Below, one piece after another: positions 7,333 to 11,135 of a stretch of 11,135 nt of DNA (position 1 is its first letter; every line of letters begins with the position of its first letter). The notes under the pieces were generated by a model. The model was not told where the DNA came from, did not search any database, and saw nothing but the letters and a program-made list of their open reading frames with translations. The stretch comes from Baffinella frigidus. Its lineage: Eukaryota > Cryptophyceae > Cryptomonadales > Baffinellaceae. Location: the NCBI GenBank assembly GCA_026770585.1, contig MU647188.1:80259-91393 (forward strand), in the 5' to 3' direction. The translations under genes and the position numbers were made by a program.

Positions 7333-7344
7333 GCTTCCACGCAG
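3225..7344 (+). CDS. PDI-like gene fragment, b/b' region, multi-exon
   Basis: Proposed spliced pieces are 3225-3296, 3969-4030, 4319-4339, 4870-4914, 5757-5859 and 6813-6866, possibly followed by sequence from 7345. Phases match at every join (1/2, 0/0, 0/0, 0/0, 1/2). In order the peptide contains AWGEEAIHGNIM, IFHDPRAKLLIFTSDE, DFHLKAK, EHQSSLRGVLVTPSK, FGLTERDLPTIGI, EVKYLLKKG and VTEKSLRKMVASFHAG. In PDIs the b' domain carries an FFGLKEEDxPxxRI-type segment, a KY..K turn and a helix before the linker to a'; all three are present at the right spacing. PDIs act in the ER on disulfides, and b/b' bind substrate rather than catalyse. No CGHC motif, start codon, signal peptide or KDEL is visible, so this is an internal fragment. 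Family assignment is by eye, not by search. Confidence 0.65.
3297..3485. repeat. GA microsatellite with G-runs, start of intron
   Basis: About 190 bp of GA repeat with G8-G10 runs around 3345-3370 and CGCGCG near 3410. It begins inside the putative donor of exon P. Confidence 0.9.
3486..3968 (+). other. Intron P-A: palindrome and TAGTAATA repeat copy 1
   Basis: No supported exon. It holds a perfect 24-bp palindrome at 3744-3767 (TTTCCCCCGGAT and its complement), a CCCTAACCCTAAA word near 3805, and a GCAGAGGGTGTCCTC word near 3820 that recurs in the 4500-4850 minisatellite. An AT-rich segment at 3869-3949 contains GAAAATTACTAC and TTAGTAATATTGAAGCATT. It is related to segments at 6099-6150 and 7410-7455, which sit inside inverted-repeat elements. 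Only weak terminal inverted repeats (ACTTATTTTTC against GCATTTTAAGT) are visible here. Confidence 0.5.
3969..4030 (+). CDS. Exon A: PKGIFHDPRAKLLIFTSDET
   Basis: The acceptor GGGGGCAG| is followed by two bases, then 20 codons ending ACG|GTGCGT, phase 0. IFHDPRAKLLIFTSDE fits the opening of a PDI b' domain, where an IFG/IFxDP-type segment precedes the first core beta strand (HILLF or similar). The composition is clearly protein-like, and the frame joins exon P by G+GT to make Gly. Sixteen-base repeats of the donor region follow at once. Confidence 0.65.
4031..4102. repeat. 16-bp tandem repeat starting at the exon A donor
   Basis: About five units of GTGTGTTTGAA(C/T)CGG alternate between AAC and AAT forms. 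The first unit begins at the exon A donor GTGCGTGTTTGAACC, so the array is an expansion of the splice-donor end of the intron. Confidence 0.8.
4223..4306. repeat. 17-bp tandem repeat upstream of exon B
   Basis: Five units of A(G/C)TTGTTCCAACTAAA run up to about 12 bp before the exon B acceptor. CCAACTAA could supply branch-point-like sequences. Together with the 4031-4102 array, both ends of this intron are tandem repeats. Confidence 0.8.
4319..4339 (+). CDS. Exon B: DFHLKAK, a 21-nt micro-exon
   Basis: Seven codons between TTTCAAG| and |GTCGTG, phase 0 at both ends. The acceptor is chosen because it is the only nearby AG that keeps phase with exons A and C. The frame upstream (NFKDFK) and downstream (VVF) is also protein-like: NFKDFKDFHLKAKVVF by itself resembles the helix and second strand of a b' domain. 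The exon may therefore be longer, or use other sites, than modelled. Confidence 0.45.
4340..4498 (+). other. Intron B-C, proximal part
   Basis: No repeat or exon is recognised. The sequence ends at the start of the GCAGAGGGTG minisatellite. Confidence 0.4.
4455..4858. repeat. Minisatellite of CAGAGGGTGTCCTCATAACCTG units
   Basis: About ten units of 30-45 bp built from GG(C/A)GAG(A/G)GTGxCCTCATAACCTG and a TTGTTGG or TTGTTCGC spacer. A higher-order copy of about 90 bp (4499-4589 and 4700-4788) repeats with a 198-bp period, including the matching TTATGCCT and CATGGCTTGTTCGC stretches. The array stops about 10 bp before exon C1. Confidence 0.85.
4870..4914 (+). CDS. Exon C1: EHQSSLRGVLVTPSK (45 nt)
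   Basis: Fifteen codons between ATTTCCAAG| and |GTACGT, a good donor, phase 0 at both ends. LRGVLV fits the second core strand of the b' thioredoxin fold and TPSK the loop before the FGL segment (compare LSFLLGDAENS in plant PDIs). Four further copies lie downstream, all in phase 0 at the 3' end. It is the copy with the best donor and the one I join in the main model. Confidence 0.6.
4931..5000. repeat. 10-bp tandem repeat TGGACGTGAC, array 1
   Basis: Seven head-to-tail 10-mers (TGGACGTGAC with CGG and TGGATGTGCC variants) in exact register, lying between exon copies C1 and C2. Confidence 0.95.
5041..5085 (+). CDS. Exon copy C2: EHQRSLRGVLVTPSK
   Basis: Same length and frame as C1, acceptor CGCGAAG|, donor |GTACCA. 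Compared with C1 there is one replacement (AGC to CGC, Ser to Arg) and two silent changes (GTT/GTC, ACG/ACA). It is usable as an alternative to C1 without a frame change. Confidence 0.5.
5093..5143. repeat. 18-bp perfect inverted repeat, GTCAACTTAAGAGTAGTC
   Basis: Arms 5093-5110 and 5126-5143 are exact reverse complements around a 15-nt loop. The arm word GTCAACTTAAG recurs unpaired at about 5241, 5488, 5520, 5552 and 5699. Confidence 0.9.
5144..5158 (+). pseudogene. Truncated exon C copy (VTPSK plus donor)
   Basis: GTCACGCCTAGCAAG encodes VTPSK and is followed by GTACCATG. It keeps the last five codons and donor of exon C, and its codons match those of C5. The upstream part is replaced by the inverted repeat. 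Confidence 0.5.
5171..5220. repeat. 10-bp tandem repeat TGGACGTGAC, array 2
   Basis: Five units, the first being the TGGATGTGCC variant also seen in array 1. This shows that the array was copied together with the exon C unit. Confidence 0.95.
5219..5233 (+). pseudogene. Truncated exon C copy (TTPSK plus donor)
   Basis: ACTACACCCAGCAAG is followed by GTACCACG. Only the last four codons (TPSK) and the donor of exon C are preserved. Confidence 0.4.
5286..5325 (+). CDS. Exon copy C3: GLRSLRGLVTPSK
   Basis: The segment is preceded by TTGCCCAG| and followed by |GTCTAC. It matches C1 over RSLRG-LVTPSK with exactly one codon (Val) deleted, so the frame is kept. The 5' end differs (PRGLRS instead of EHQRS) and is shared with C5, and the CAG acceptor does not give phase 0. 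It could be a decayed copy or use another acceptor. Confidence 0.35.
5436..5480 (+). CDS. Exon copy C4: EHQRSLRGVLVTPTK
   Basis: Fifteen codons in the same frame. The Val codon is GTG (silent) and one Ser codon has become Thr (TCC to ACC). The donor is |GTACTA. The bases before it are AACTT, so the AG acceptor is lost, which argues for a relic rather than a usable exon. Confidence 0.35.
5478..5573. repeat. 32-bp tandem repeat carrying the exon C donor
   Basis: Units of AAGGTACCATGTCAACTTAAGA start at 5478, 5510 and 5542. The first unit begins at the last bases and donor of exon copy C4. Confidence 0.9.
5610..5651 (+). CDS. Exon copy C5: GMRTLRGVLVTPSK
   Basis: Preceded by TTGCCCAGG as in C3 and followed by |GTCTTT. 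The Ser codon is AGC, not TCC, and Pro is CCT, both silent relative to C1. One Ser has become Thr. The C3 and C5 segments, including upstream GTCAACTTGCCCAGGGGG, repeat with a 323-bp period. Confidence 0.35.
5757..5859 (+). CDS. Exon D: PDI b' core with FGLTERDLPTIGI
   Basis: Acceptor CCAACCCAG| (an alternative at AACAAG|GAT also keeps phase), 34 codons plus one base, donor AAAG|GTACC, exit phase 1. It encodes DALSAFGLTERDLPTIGI followed by HVTKPQEVKYLLKK. This is the strongest family evidence in the window: PDI b' domains carry FGLKEDxVPxxII, then a variable loop and KYLK. The intron begins almost at once with a CT tract. Confidence 0.75.
5864..5971. repeat. CT microsatellite between duplicated exon D ends
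   Basis: About 105 bp of CT repeat with a CACACACAC island near 5933-5942. It starts 4 bp after the exon D donor and ends just before the second copy of the exon D end. Confidence 0.95.
5975..5999 (+). pseudogene. Duplicate of exon D 3' end and donor
   Basis: This repeats the last 25 bases of exon D with a single change (TAC to CAC, Tyr to His) and is followed by GTATCC, matching the first copy's GTACCC. The AG in GGGGAG at its start sits behind the CT tract, so it could be read as a 22-nt cassette. That length would break the frame. Confidence 0.6.
6068..6192. mobile_element. AT-rich fold-back element, 20-bp perfect TIR
   Basis: The arms 6068-6087 and 6173-6192 are exact reverse complements (AAACGGTTTTAATTTAAAAC). 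The 125-bp body carries the ACTAGTAATATTAAAGCATT motif shared with 3869-3949 and 7381-7498. No clear target-site duplication is seen. Confidence 0.7.
6223..6295. repeat. Two adjacent hairpins in intron D-E
   Basis: GCCTCTTGTTCGCA at 6223-6236 pairs perfectly with 6249-6262. CGGATTG at 6278-6284 pairs with 6289-6295 around TCAG. The first hairpin's AAGATTGCTGA loop segment recurs at 6316 (78-bp period). Confidence 0.7.
6385..6591 (+). repeat. 28-bp perfect direct repeat resembling an acceptor
   Basis: TTCTGTTCCGGCAGGGGGCG and the next eight bases occur identically at 6385-6412 and 6564-6591 (179-bp period). A pyrimidine run followed by CAG|GGGGC looks like a splice acceptor. The palindrome CTGACAGCTGTCAG lies just upstream at 6359-6372. 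Confidence 0.7.
6585..6768 (+). CDS. Unassigned open frame ending in LPRVMYHRIYNVYEDE
   Basis: The frame has varied, protein-like composition (AEKDLGLDTREKKDALE and then LPRVMYHRIYNVYEDE). It could splice in phase 1 from GAAA|GTAGAC to exon E at 6813 across a 44-bp intron with a CTGAC branch-like site. Exon D also joins exon E in phase without it. It may be an alternative exon or chance. There is a loose resemblance to the cytochrome bc1 subunit 7 LP.....R..R pattern, but too weak to call. Confidence 0.25.
6813..6866 (+). CDS. Exon E: VKVTEKSLRKMVASFHA
   Basis: The acceptor CTCCTGTGTTCAG| has a clear pyrimidine tract and a CTGAC branch-like site about 25 bp upstream; the donor is CACGCAG|GTGCTC. 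Two bases, 17 codons and one base. It fits the last helix of a PDI b' domain (compare LTAERITEFCHRFLEG or VEADQIATWVKEYKDG), and the Gly codon completes across the donor. Joined to exon D it gives KYLLKKGVKVTEKSL with the normal spacing. Confidence 0.65.
6867..7331. repeat. 465-bp CT microsatellite between duplicated exon E ends
   Basis: A long CT/CCCT tract with CTCACTCG and TCCATCCC interruptions. It starts within about 10 bp of the exon E donor and ends in CTCTCAG immediately before the repeated exon E end. The long Ser/Leu/Pro frames through it are artefacts. Confidence 0.95.
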
Positions 7345-7388
7345 GTGCTGTGGCGCTGGTGTCACCAATCTTATCTCAGAGAATGCAT
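7333..7388 (+). CDS. Exon E end duplicate and possible continuation
   Basis: GCTTCCACGCAG at 7333-7344 repeats the last 12 bases of exon E and is again followed by GTGCT. If the intron ends at CACGCAG|, the frame continues in phase as GAVALVSPILSQRMH to a stop at 7389. GxV..LV would suit the b'-a' linker (compare GKVPAFVKSE). If instead the CTCTCAG| acceptor and second donor are used, a 12-nt micro-exon adds four residues in frame. An inverted-repeat element starts at 7381, so the reading beyond ILSQ is doubtful. Confidence 0.35.
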
Positions 7389-7504
7389 TAATTGATCCAT
7401 TTCCTGCCACCGAAAATTGCTACACTGTTGGATCATACTAGTAATAGTAGAGTACTTGCGATTTCCGTAGGCAGGAAAGGCGTTAACTAATGCATTCACT
7501 CAGA
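7375..7504. mobile_element. Fold-back element with CTCAGA target duplication
   Basis: Imperfect TIRs at 7381-7408 and 7470-7497 (GAATGCATTA...TTTCCTGCC and its complement). Flanking CTCAGA occurs at 7375-7380 and 7499-7504. The centre carries GAAAATTGCTACAC and TACTAGTAATAG, related to 3869-3949 and 6099-6150. It sits at the very end of the possible exon F frame. Confidence 0.65.
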
Positions 7505-7567
7505 TGCAATCCTGGCACACACATCCACCCCGCCCCCCCCCGGCCTGCACTGCTGCATGTTCATAGG

Positions 7568-7718
7568 GAAACGACCCGAAATTAGGGTAGTTTAGCCTAC
7601 GGATCTCCTATGACCAGGCCTACCGTAGGAGGTAGGTCTCCTAGGACCAGGTCCTAGGAGCCCCGCGGCCTACGGTAGGCAACCCGTAGGCTAAACTACC
7701 CTAATTTCGGGTCGTTTC
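7568..7718. mobile_element. 151-bp element with perfect 35-bp TIRs
   Basis: The arms 7568-7602 and 7684-7718 are exact reverse complements beginning GAAACGACCCGAAATTAGGG. The interior has CTCCTAGGACC/GGTCCTAGGAG and CCTACCGTAGG/CCTACGGTAGG palindromes, the core shared by most elements downstream. No target-site duplication is apparent. Confidence 0.85.
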
Positions 7719-7834
7719 ACAACTAATGTAATCAACAGAAAGCGAATGTGATCCGAAAGGAAGCATGGATTTTCTGCAGAACAAGTTCCGGTGTCCGCCT
7801 ATGTTGGGAGCTCGAAAACCCCTCGGACCTAACG

Positions 7835-7870
7835 GAAGTAAACGGATCTGTGATCAGATCCGTTCACTTC
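7835..7870. repeat. 16-bp stem, 4-nt loop hairpin
   Basis: GAAGTAAACGGATCTG pairs with CAGATCCGTTCACTTC around TGAT with a single mismatch. Confidence 0.75.
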
Positions 7871-8296
7871 ACAACAGTTGAACCCATCATCAGGAGATCG
7901 ATGAGGTTCAACGTTTGAACGGTCCTTTCGTTCCAAAAGCAGGCTGCGTGTACCGATAGTGGGCTCCCCCCACTGTGGCGGCAGGAGAGGGTGGTCCATA
8001 ATAGTTTATGAGCCGCAGGGGTGCTTGGTGCACCCCCACCCTCGCCCGAGAGAGAGAGAGAGAGAGGGGAGCCCTGGCTACGTCCTTTGACCAGAGGACA
8101 GAGGGCGAGGGGCAGGCCAGGGTGGGGGGTCAAAGGATACAGCCTCCCCTCCCCCAGTCAGTCCACCCGAGTTGCTCGGCCAGAGCTCCCTCCCTTCCGC
8201 TGGGGAGCATCTTCCCTCATGTGCGGCGCGAACCAGCGTTGGTTGTCTGGCAATACATTGACAATCTCTCTTGTACGTACACGTGCGAGGTGTTAA
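7871..8296. other. Gene-free stretch with a short GA run
   Basis: I see no supported gene. A GA run lies at 8048-8068. Local G/C complementary runs surround it (GGGTGCTTGGTGCACCC near 8017-8035). The frames here are short and unrecognised. Confidence 0.5.
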
Positions 8297-8444
8297 TCCG
8301 GGGACATGTTGAATTTAAAAGAAAACGAATCCCTATTTGTTCATAGAAGTGAGAGGAAGGTCAATTAGGGCCCTACGTAAATTTAATTAGGGCCAGAATC
8401 CGGTATGATAGGCCATTTTCTTTTAAATTAAACATGTTCCCGGA
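8297..8444. mobile_element. 148-bp element with 31-bp TIRs
   Basis: Arms 8297-8327 and 8414-8444 pair with about three mismatches (TCCGGGGACATGTT...GAAAACG). The interior has two AATTAGGGCC words and a TAGGGCCCTACG core. Confidence 0.8.
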
Positions 8445-8447
8445 CGA

Positions 8448-8670
8448 GTGCAGGGAAGTTGACACCGGGCGGGGGAGTGGCCACTGACATGGGGGGGGGG
8501 TGCCCACCACTGTGGGTGAGGGCGGGTGTGGAGGGGGGGGGGGCAACGAAACCTCTCTCGGACCCCCCCCCTGTGTCCGTCTACGACACCGGCACAAGCC
8601 TCCCCTCGGAGAATTGACATTCAGGCCACGTGCAGGAAAGTTGACACCGATCGGGGGGGTGGCCCCGCCG
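8448..8670. repeat. 182-bp spaced direct repeat with G-runs
   Basis: GTGCAGGGAAGTTGACACCG at 8448-8467 recurs with one change at 8630-8649, each followed by a G-rich run and GTGGCC. Between them lie homopolymer G runs (near 8491 and 8533) and a C run near 8564. Confidence 0.75.
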
Positions 8671-8980
8671 GCAGCGGACGAAGACGACCTGGATCAGGTC
8701 GCTCCTGACCCGTGGACCCTGCACCGGGTATGAGATCAGAACCCGTCCCCAGCAACGGACGAAGACGACCTTGCTCAGGTCGCTCCTGACCCTAGGACCT
8801 AACGAGGGCCGACACACCCTGAACCAAAAAGGTACAAATCGGAGAGTTTTAACATTCTAAATGTAAAGAATGGCTCCAAGCCCCACTGAAATCTGAGATA
8901 TAATCTATGGAGAGACGCGATGAGAAGCCTGCACCGGGTGCCGGGTCGAGACGAGAATCTGAACCTGTCCCCAGGAACCC
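8671..8980 (+). repeat. Duplicated unit encoding ADEDDL-QVAPDP
   Basis: Two copies 81 bp apart (8671-8715 and 8752-8796) read PAADEDDLDQVAPDP and PATDEDDLAQVAPDP in the plus frame, with CTG/CTT and CCG/CCT silent changes and Ala/Thr, Asp/Ala replacements. A flanking GCACCGGGT...CCTGTCCCCAG segment recurs near 8930-8975. Both copies contain a CAGGTCGC donor-like site and the second follows CCCCAG. It could be another duplicated exon end (a PDI b'-a' linker is often PxxD-rich), but the CGACCTG/CAGGTCG hairpin in each copy gives an alternative structural explanation. Confidence 0.4.
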
Positions 8981-8988
8981 TGCGCGTG

Positions 8989-9093
8989 TATCCCTTAAGT
9001 GGCCATGCCGTCAAAGTTGACGGCCAAGAGGTCCTAGGCAGGTCCTAGGGCCCTACGGTAGGGCGTATGAGCCTACTCGCCACTTAAGGGATA
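8989..9093. mobile_element. 105-bp element with perfect 15-bp TIRs
   Basis: TATCCCTTAAGTGGC at 8989-9003 pairs exactly with 9079-9093. The interior has GTCCTAGG twice and CCTACGGTAGGG, the shared core. GTCAAAGTTGAC, a near-palindrome, is also inside. Confidence 0.75.
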
Positions 9094-9146
9094 GGCCCTT
9101 GAGTAGGGTAGCATGCTGGTCCTGAGCGCACACTGACGCCTACAGC

Positions 9147-9334
9147 TACTGCAAAGCCACAGGAGAAGTCTCAAAAAGTAGGCGACAGGATCCTGTCGCC
9201 TACTTTGGAGCCATTTTTCCCTCAAAAGACAATTTCCACCCCAAGGACGTGACCAAAATTCGTCAAACGGTAACCTACAAATAGTTTTAGTGCCGTGTCC
9301 AAGAATTTGAGAAGTCCCCTGTGGCTTTGCAGTA
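9147..9334. mobile_element. 188-bp element with imperfect TIRs, nested palindrome
   Basis: Arms 9147-9175 and 9306-9334 (TACTGCAAAGCCACAGGAGA...) pair with about three mismatches. A perfect 32-bp palindrome lies inside at 9175-9206 (AAAGTAGGCGACAGGA and complement). The right arm's last four bases overlap the start of the next element. It lacks the CCTAGG core. Confidence 0.7.
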
Positions 9335-9457
9335 CAGGGGTACCTCGCTGATAAGAAAGCCCCCACCCCCCCTAGGACCACCATAGGGCCCTAGGCACAG
9401 GCCTACTGTAGGGTCCTAGGAGGAGGCTGTTTCTTATGAGCGAGGTACCCCTGTACT
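9331..9457. mobile_element. TACAGGGGTACC-family element, copy 1
   Basis: Arms 9331-9358 and 9430-9457 (AGTACAGGGGTACCTCGCTG...) pair with one mismatch in 28. The core is CCTAGGACC, CATAGGGCCCTAGGC and CCTACTGTAGGGTCCTAGG. No coding capacity. Confidence 0.85.
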
Positions 9458-9555
9458 GAGTGTCAGGGGGGTGGCTTTTGTTTTTGCTCTGTTCGAAGAA
9501 GCCGTGCGCTGACTGCCGAAGAGAGGAAAGTGCGTTGATTACGGATCGCACCCAA

Positions 9556-9716
9556 CCACACAGCGGACTTCCAAGGGATTTTGAATAACCCCTAAGCGAT
9601 AAGACCTAGGACCCTACGGTAGGCGACCCGTAGGGACATAGGGGGGTTCCTATGGATACGGTAACGGAAAGGTGGCCCGATCTGGGCCAACCCCCCCTTC
9701 GTAGTCCGCTGTGTGG
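9556..9716. mobile_element. 161-bp element with 14-bp TIRs, CCTAGG core
   Basis: CCACACAGCGGACT at 9556-9569 pairs exactly with 9703-9716. The interior has CCTAGGACCCTACGGTAGG and a TGGCCC/GGGCCA hairpin near 9673-9689. The TIRs differ from the TACAGGGG family but the core is the same. Confidence 0.7.
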
Positions 9717-9813
9717 CAAGGCTTTCCGATTACGTGCTCTGCTTTTCGTAAAACAGCTCTTTCCCCCTCTGGTCTCGTCACACCCCCCCCCCTAGCGTGA
9801 CGCGGTCGTGTTT

Positions 9814-9866
9814 GTCAACTTATGAAATGTCGCTATGAAATGTCAACTTATGAAATGTGACATTTC
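9814..9866. repeat. 28-bp tandem repeat of GTCAACTTATGAAATGT
   Basis: Two exact 17-mers at 9814 and 9842. The second runs into a small GAAATGT/ACATTTC hairpin. GTCAACTTA is also the recurring word of the 5090-5710 region. Confidence 0.8.
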
Positions 9867-9922
9867 CTGTCCCCCCTGTGCAGGACGGGGGCGACGACTA
9901 GGGGTAAGAAAATGCCTCCCCC

Positions 9923-10077
9923 TCCACCCTGGAGGCCACCTCAGGGTATTTTGGACGTCCCAAAAGTCAACTCCCCTTGAAAAGGACAGTCCTTTTCAAG
10001 GGGAAAAGGACAGTCCTTTTCAAGGGGAGTTGACTTTTGGGACGTCCAAAATACCCTGAGGTGGCCTCCAGGGTGGA
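9923..10077. mobile_element. 155-bp near-perfect hairpin, 75-bp arms
   Basis: Bases 9923-9997 pair with 10003-10077 with a single mismatch and a 5-nt loop. Within it the 31-bp near-palindrome CCCCTTGAAAAGGACAGTCC... (9973-10003) is repeated in the other arm. No CCTAGG core and no clear target-site duplication. Very high arm identity implies recent origin or active homogenisation. Confidence 0.9.
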
Positions 10078-10178
10078 AGACGCTCATGGGAAGAGAGTGG
10101 TGTGATGAGCTCATAGGAAAGTGCCTCCCGCGGGGACGAGGGCGAGGCTCGAGGCCTGTGTGAGCGAGGCTCACAACC

Positions 10179-10299
10179 TACAGGGGTACTTCGCTCATCA
10201 GGAACCAACCACCCCTAGGACCCTACAGTAGGCCTATGCCTAGGGCCATACGGCGGTCCTGGGGGGGGCGCAGTTTCTTATGAGCGAGGTACCCCTGTA
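10179..10299. mobile_element. TACAGGGGTACC-family element, copy 2
   Basis: Arms 10179-10204 and 10274-10299 (TACAGGGGTACTTCGCTC... against GAGCGAGGTACCCCTGTA). The core is CCTAGGACCCTACAGTAGGCC then GCCTAGGGCCATACGGCGGTCC. A truncated second copy of its right half follows at 10301-10340 (GCCTCGGGCCATACAGTGGTCC...CTGTTTA) without the terminal repeat. Confidence 0.85.
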
Positions 10300-10412
10300 T
10301 GCCTCGGGCCATACAGTGGTCCTAGGGGGGGGGCTGTTTATCGACGCAGCACGGGGTCAAGGGGCCGGGTGTGTCAGCCCTCTCGTGAGAGCCAAGTGCA
10401 TTTAATACATGT

Positions 10413-10533
10413 TTCAGGGGCACCTCGCTCAAAAGAAAGTGCCCCCCCCCAAGACCCTACAGTAGGGACTACGCCTAGGGCCCTATGGTGGTCCTAGGGG
10501 GGGAGCGTTTCTGATGAGCGAGGTACCCCTGTA
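10413..10533. mobile_element. TACAGGGGTACC-family element, copy 3
   Basis: Arms 10413-10438 and 10508-10533, more diverged on the left (TTCAGGGGCACCTCGCTC). The core is GACCCTACAGTAGGG, GCCTAGGGCCCTATGGTGGTCCTAGG. Confidence 0.85.
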
Positions 10534-10597
10534 GACGCTGCTCAGGGGCGGGGCCGGGTGTGTCACTCTTCTGAGAGCCAAGTGCATTTAATACATG

Positions 10598-10717
10598 TAC
10601 AGGGCTACCTCGCTCATAACAAACCGCAGCCCCCCCTAGGACCCCCATAGGGCCATGGATAGTCCTACTGTAGGGTCCTAGGGGAGGGCGTTTTCTTATG
10701 AGCGAGGTACCCCGGTA
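10598..10717. mobile_element. TACAGGGGTACC-family element, copy 4
   Basis: Arms 10598-10623 (TACAGGGCTACCTCGCTC) and 10692-10717. The core is inverted relative to copies 2 and 3 (CCTAGGACCCCCATAGGGCC then CCTACTGTAGGGTCCTAGG), the same order as copy 1. Confidence 0.85.
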
Positions 10718-10818
10718 CGCACAGGGCAACCGAGCCCCATGTGGATGAGAGGGACCCCTCTCCTGAAAGAAAGCGCGTCGGATGCGTGCACGCTGCATCC
10801 GAGCCCTGCGTGAGTGCA
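10718..10818. other. Short unique stretch with a hairpin
   Basis: No gene. CGGATGC at 10779-10785 pairs with GCATCCG at 10795-10801. Confidence 0.5.
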
Positions 10819-10876
10819 CTCTCTCTCTCTTTCTTTCTCTCTCTCTCTCTCTCCCTCCCTCCCTCCCTCCCTCTCT

Positions 10877-10917
<41 letters not shown>

Positions 10918-10924
10918 TCTCTCT
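10819..10924. repeat. CT microsatellite
   Basis: About 105 bp of CT with TTTC and CCCT interruptions and one CGCG step. The minus-strand Glu/Arg frames through it are artefacts. Confidence 0.95.
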
Positions 10925-11035
10925 GTGATGCATCGGTGTTCAGATGCCCACGCACGCGAAAGGCTCGCGCGCCAGACACACATGATTCACCTTCACTACA
11001 TTACATGCAAGCACCACGCGGCGCTCTGCCACTCG

Positions 11036-11036
<1 letters not shown>

Positions 11037-11080
<44 letters not shown>

Positions 11081-11101
11081 CGCGCGAGAGAGAGAGAGAG
11101 A

Positions 11102-11134
<33 letters not shown>

Positions 11135-11135
11135 A
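11037..11135. repeat. GA microsatellite with GCGCGCGC islands, runs off the window
   Basis: GA repeat interrupted twice by AGCGCGCGCGCG (near 11076 and 11102), continuing to the window end. The 112 bp before it (10925-11036) show no recognisable feature. Confidence 0.95.

Larger units (their letters stand above)
10361..10717. repeat. 189-bp tandem duplication including element copies 3 and 4
   Basis: GGGGCCGGGTGTGTCA at 10361 and 10550, and GAGAGCCAAGTGCATTTAAT in both, each lead directly into a TACAGGGG-family element. The element was therefore duplicated together with its flank, not inserted twice. Confidence 0.8.

Noticed and set aside
10179-10717. Independent insertions of three identical transposons
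   Set aside because: Copies 3 and 4 share a 189-bp unit including flanks, so that pair arose by tandem duplication.
1-11135. tRNA, rRNA or bacterial operon features
   Set aside because: No cloverleaf, rRNA core or ribosome-binding-site-led gene series was seen on either strand.

Overview
This window looks like eukaryotic nuclear DNA. It has no bacterial gene layout and no long open frame apart from low-complexity frames read through repeats. Its few convincing coding pieces are short, in phase, flanked by GT/AG splice-like sites, and separated by long GA/CT microsatellites, minisatellites and small fold-back elements. The GC-rich codon choice, repeat-filled introns and frequent AG|G acceptors would suit a repeat-rich alga or other protist, for example a dinoflagellate or brown alga. 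The taxon cannot be fixed from this sequence.

Central claim: the plus strand from about 3225 to 7344 carries the middle of one gene. Its spliced pieces read like the b/b' thioredoxin-fold region of a protein disulfide isomerase (PDI). Six pieces (3225-3296, 3969-4030, 4319-4339, 4870-4914, 5757-5859, 6813-6866) join with matching codon phases. They follow the order of a PDI b' domain: a IFHDPRAKLLIFTSDE strand, a helix, an LRGVLV strand, the diagnostic FGLTERDLPTIGI segment, a KYLLKKG turn, and a terminal helix ending SFHAG. No CGHC active site (a or a' domain) is visible, so both ends of the gene lie outside the window or in unrecognised exons.

The most unusual property is repeated duplication of exon ends together with their splice donors. 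The EHQ-LRGVLVTPSK exon occurs five times in about 800 bp, plus two stubs, and the copies differ almost only by synonymous changes. Two other exon-like pieces upstream (526-563/739-774 and 831-865/1056-1090) are also duplicated and also carry a coding-type substitution pattern. The ends of exons D and E are repeated on the far side of a CT tract.

Layout: 1-1100 has GA/CT tracts with two duplicated exon-like units. A fold-back element with a 5-bp target-site duplication lies at 1175-1305. Positions 1560-3240 hold a minisatellite built on an exon-like AYSVAWGEEAIH unit, interrupted by an AT-richer stretch. Positions 3225-7344 hold the PDI-like exons and introns. From 7345 to 10720 there is no supported gene but a dense field of short inverted-repeat elements. 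Several of these have different terminal repeats yet share a core of CCTAGG and CCTACnGTAGG palindromes, and one is a near-perfect 155-bp hairpin. The window ends in more CT and GA tracts.
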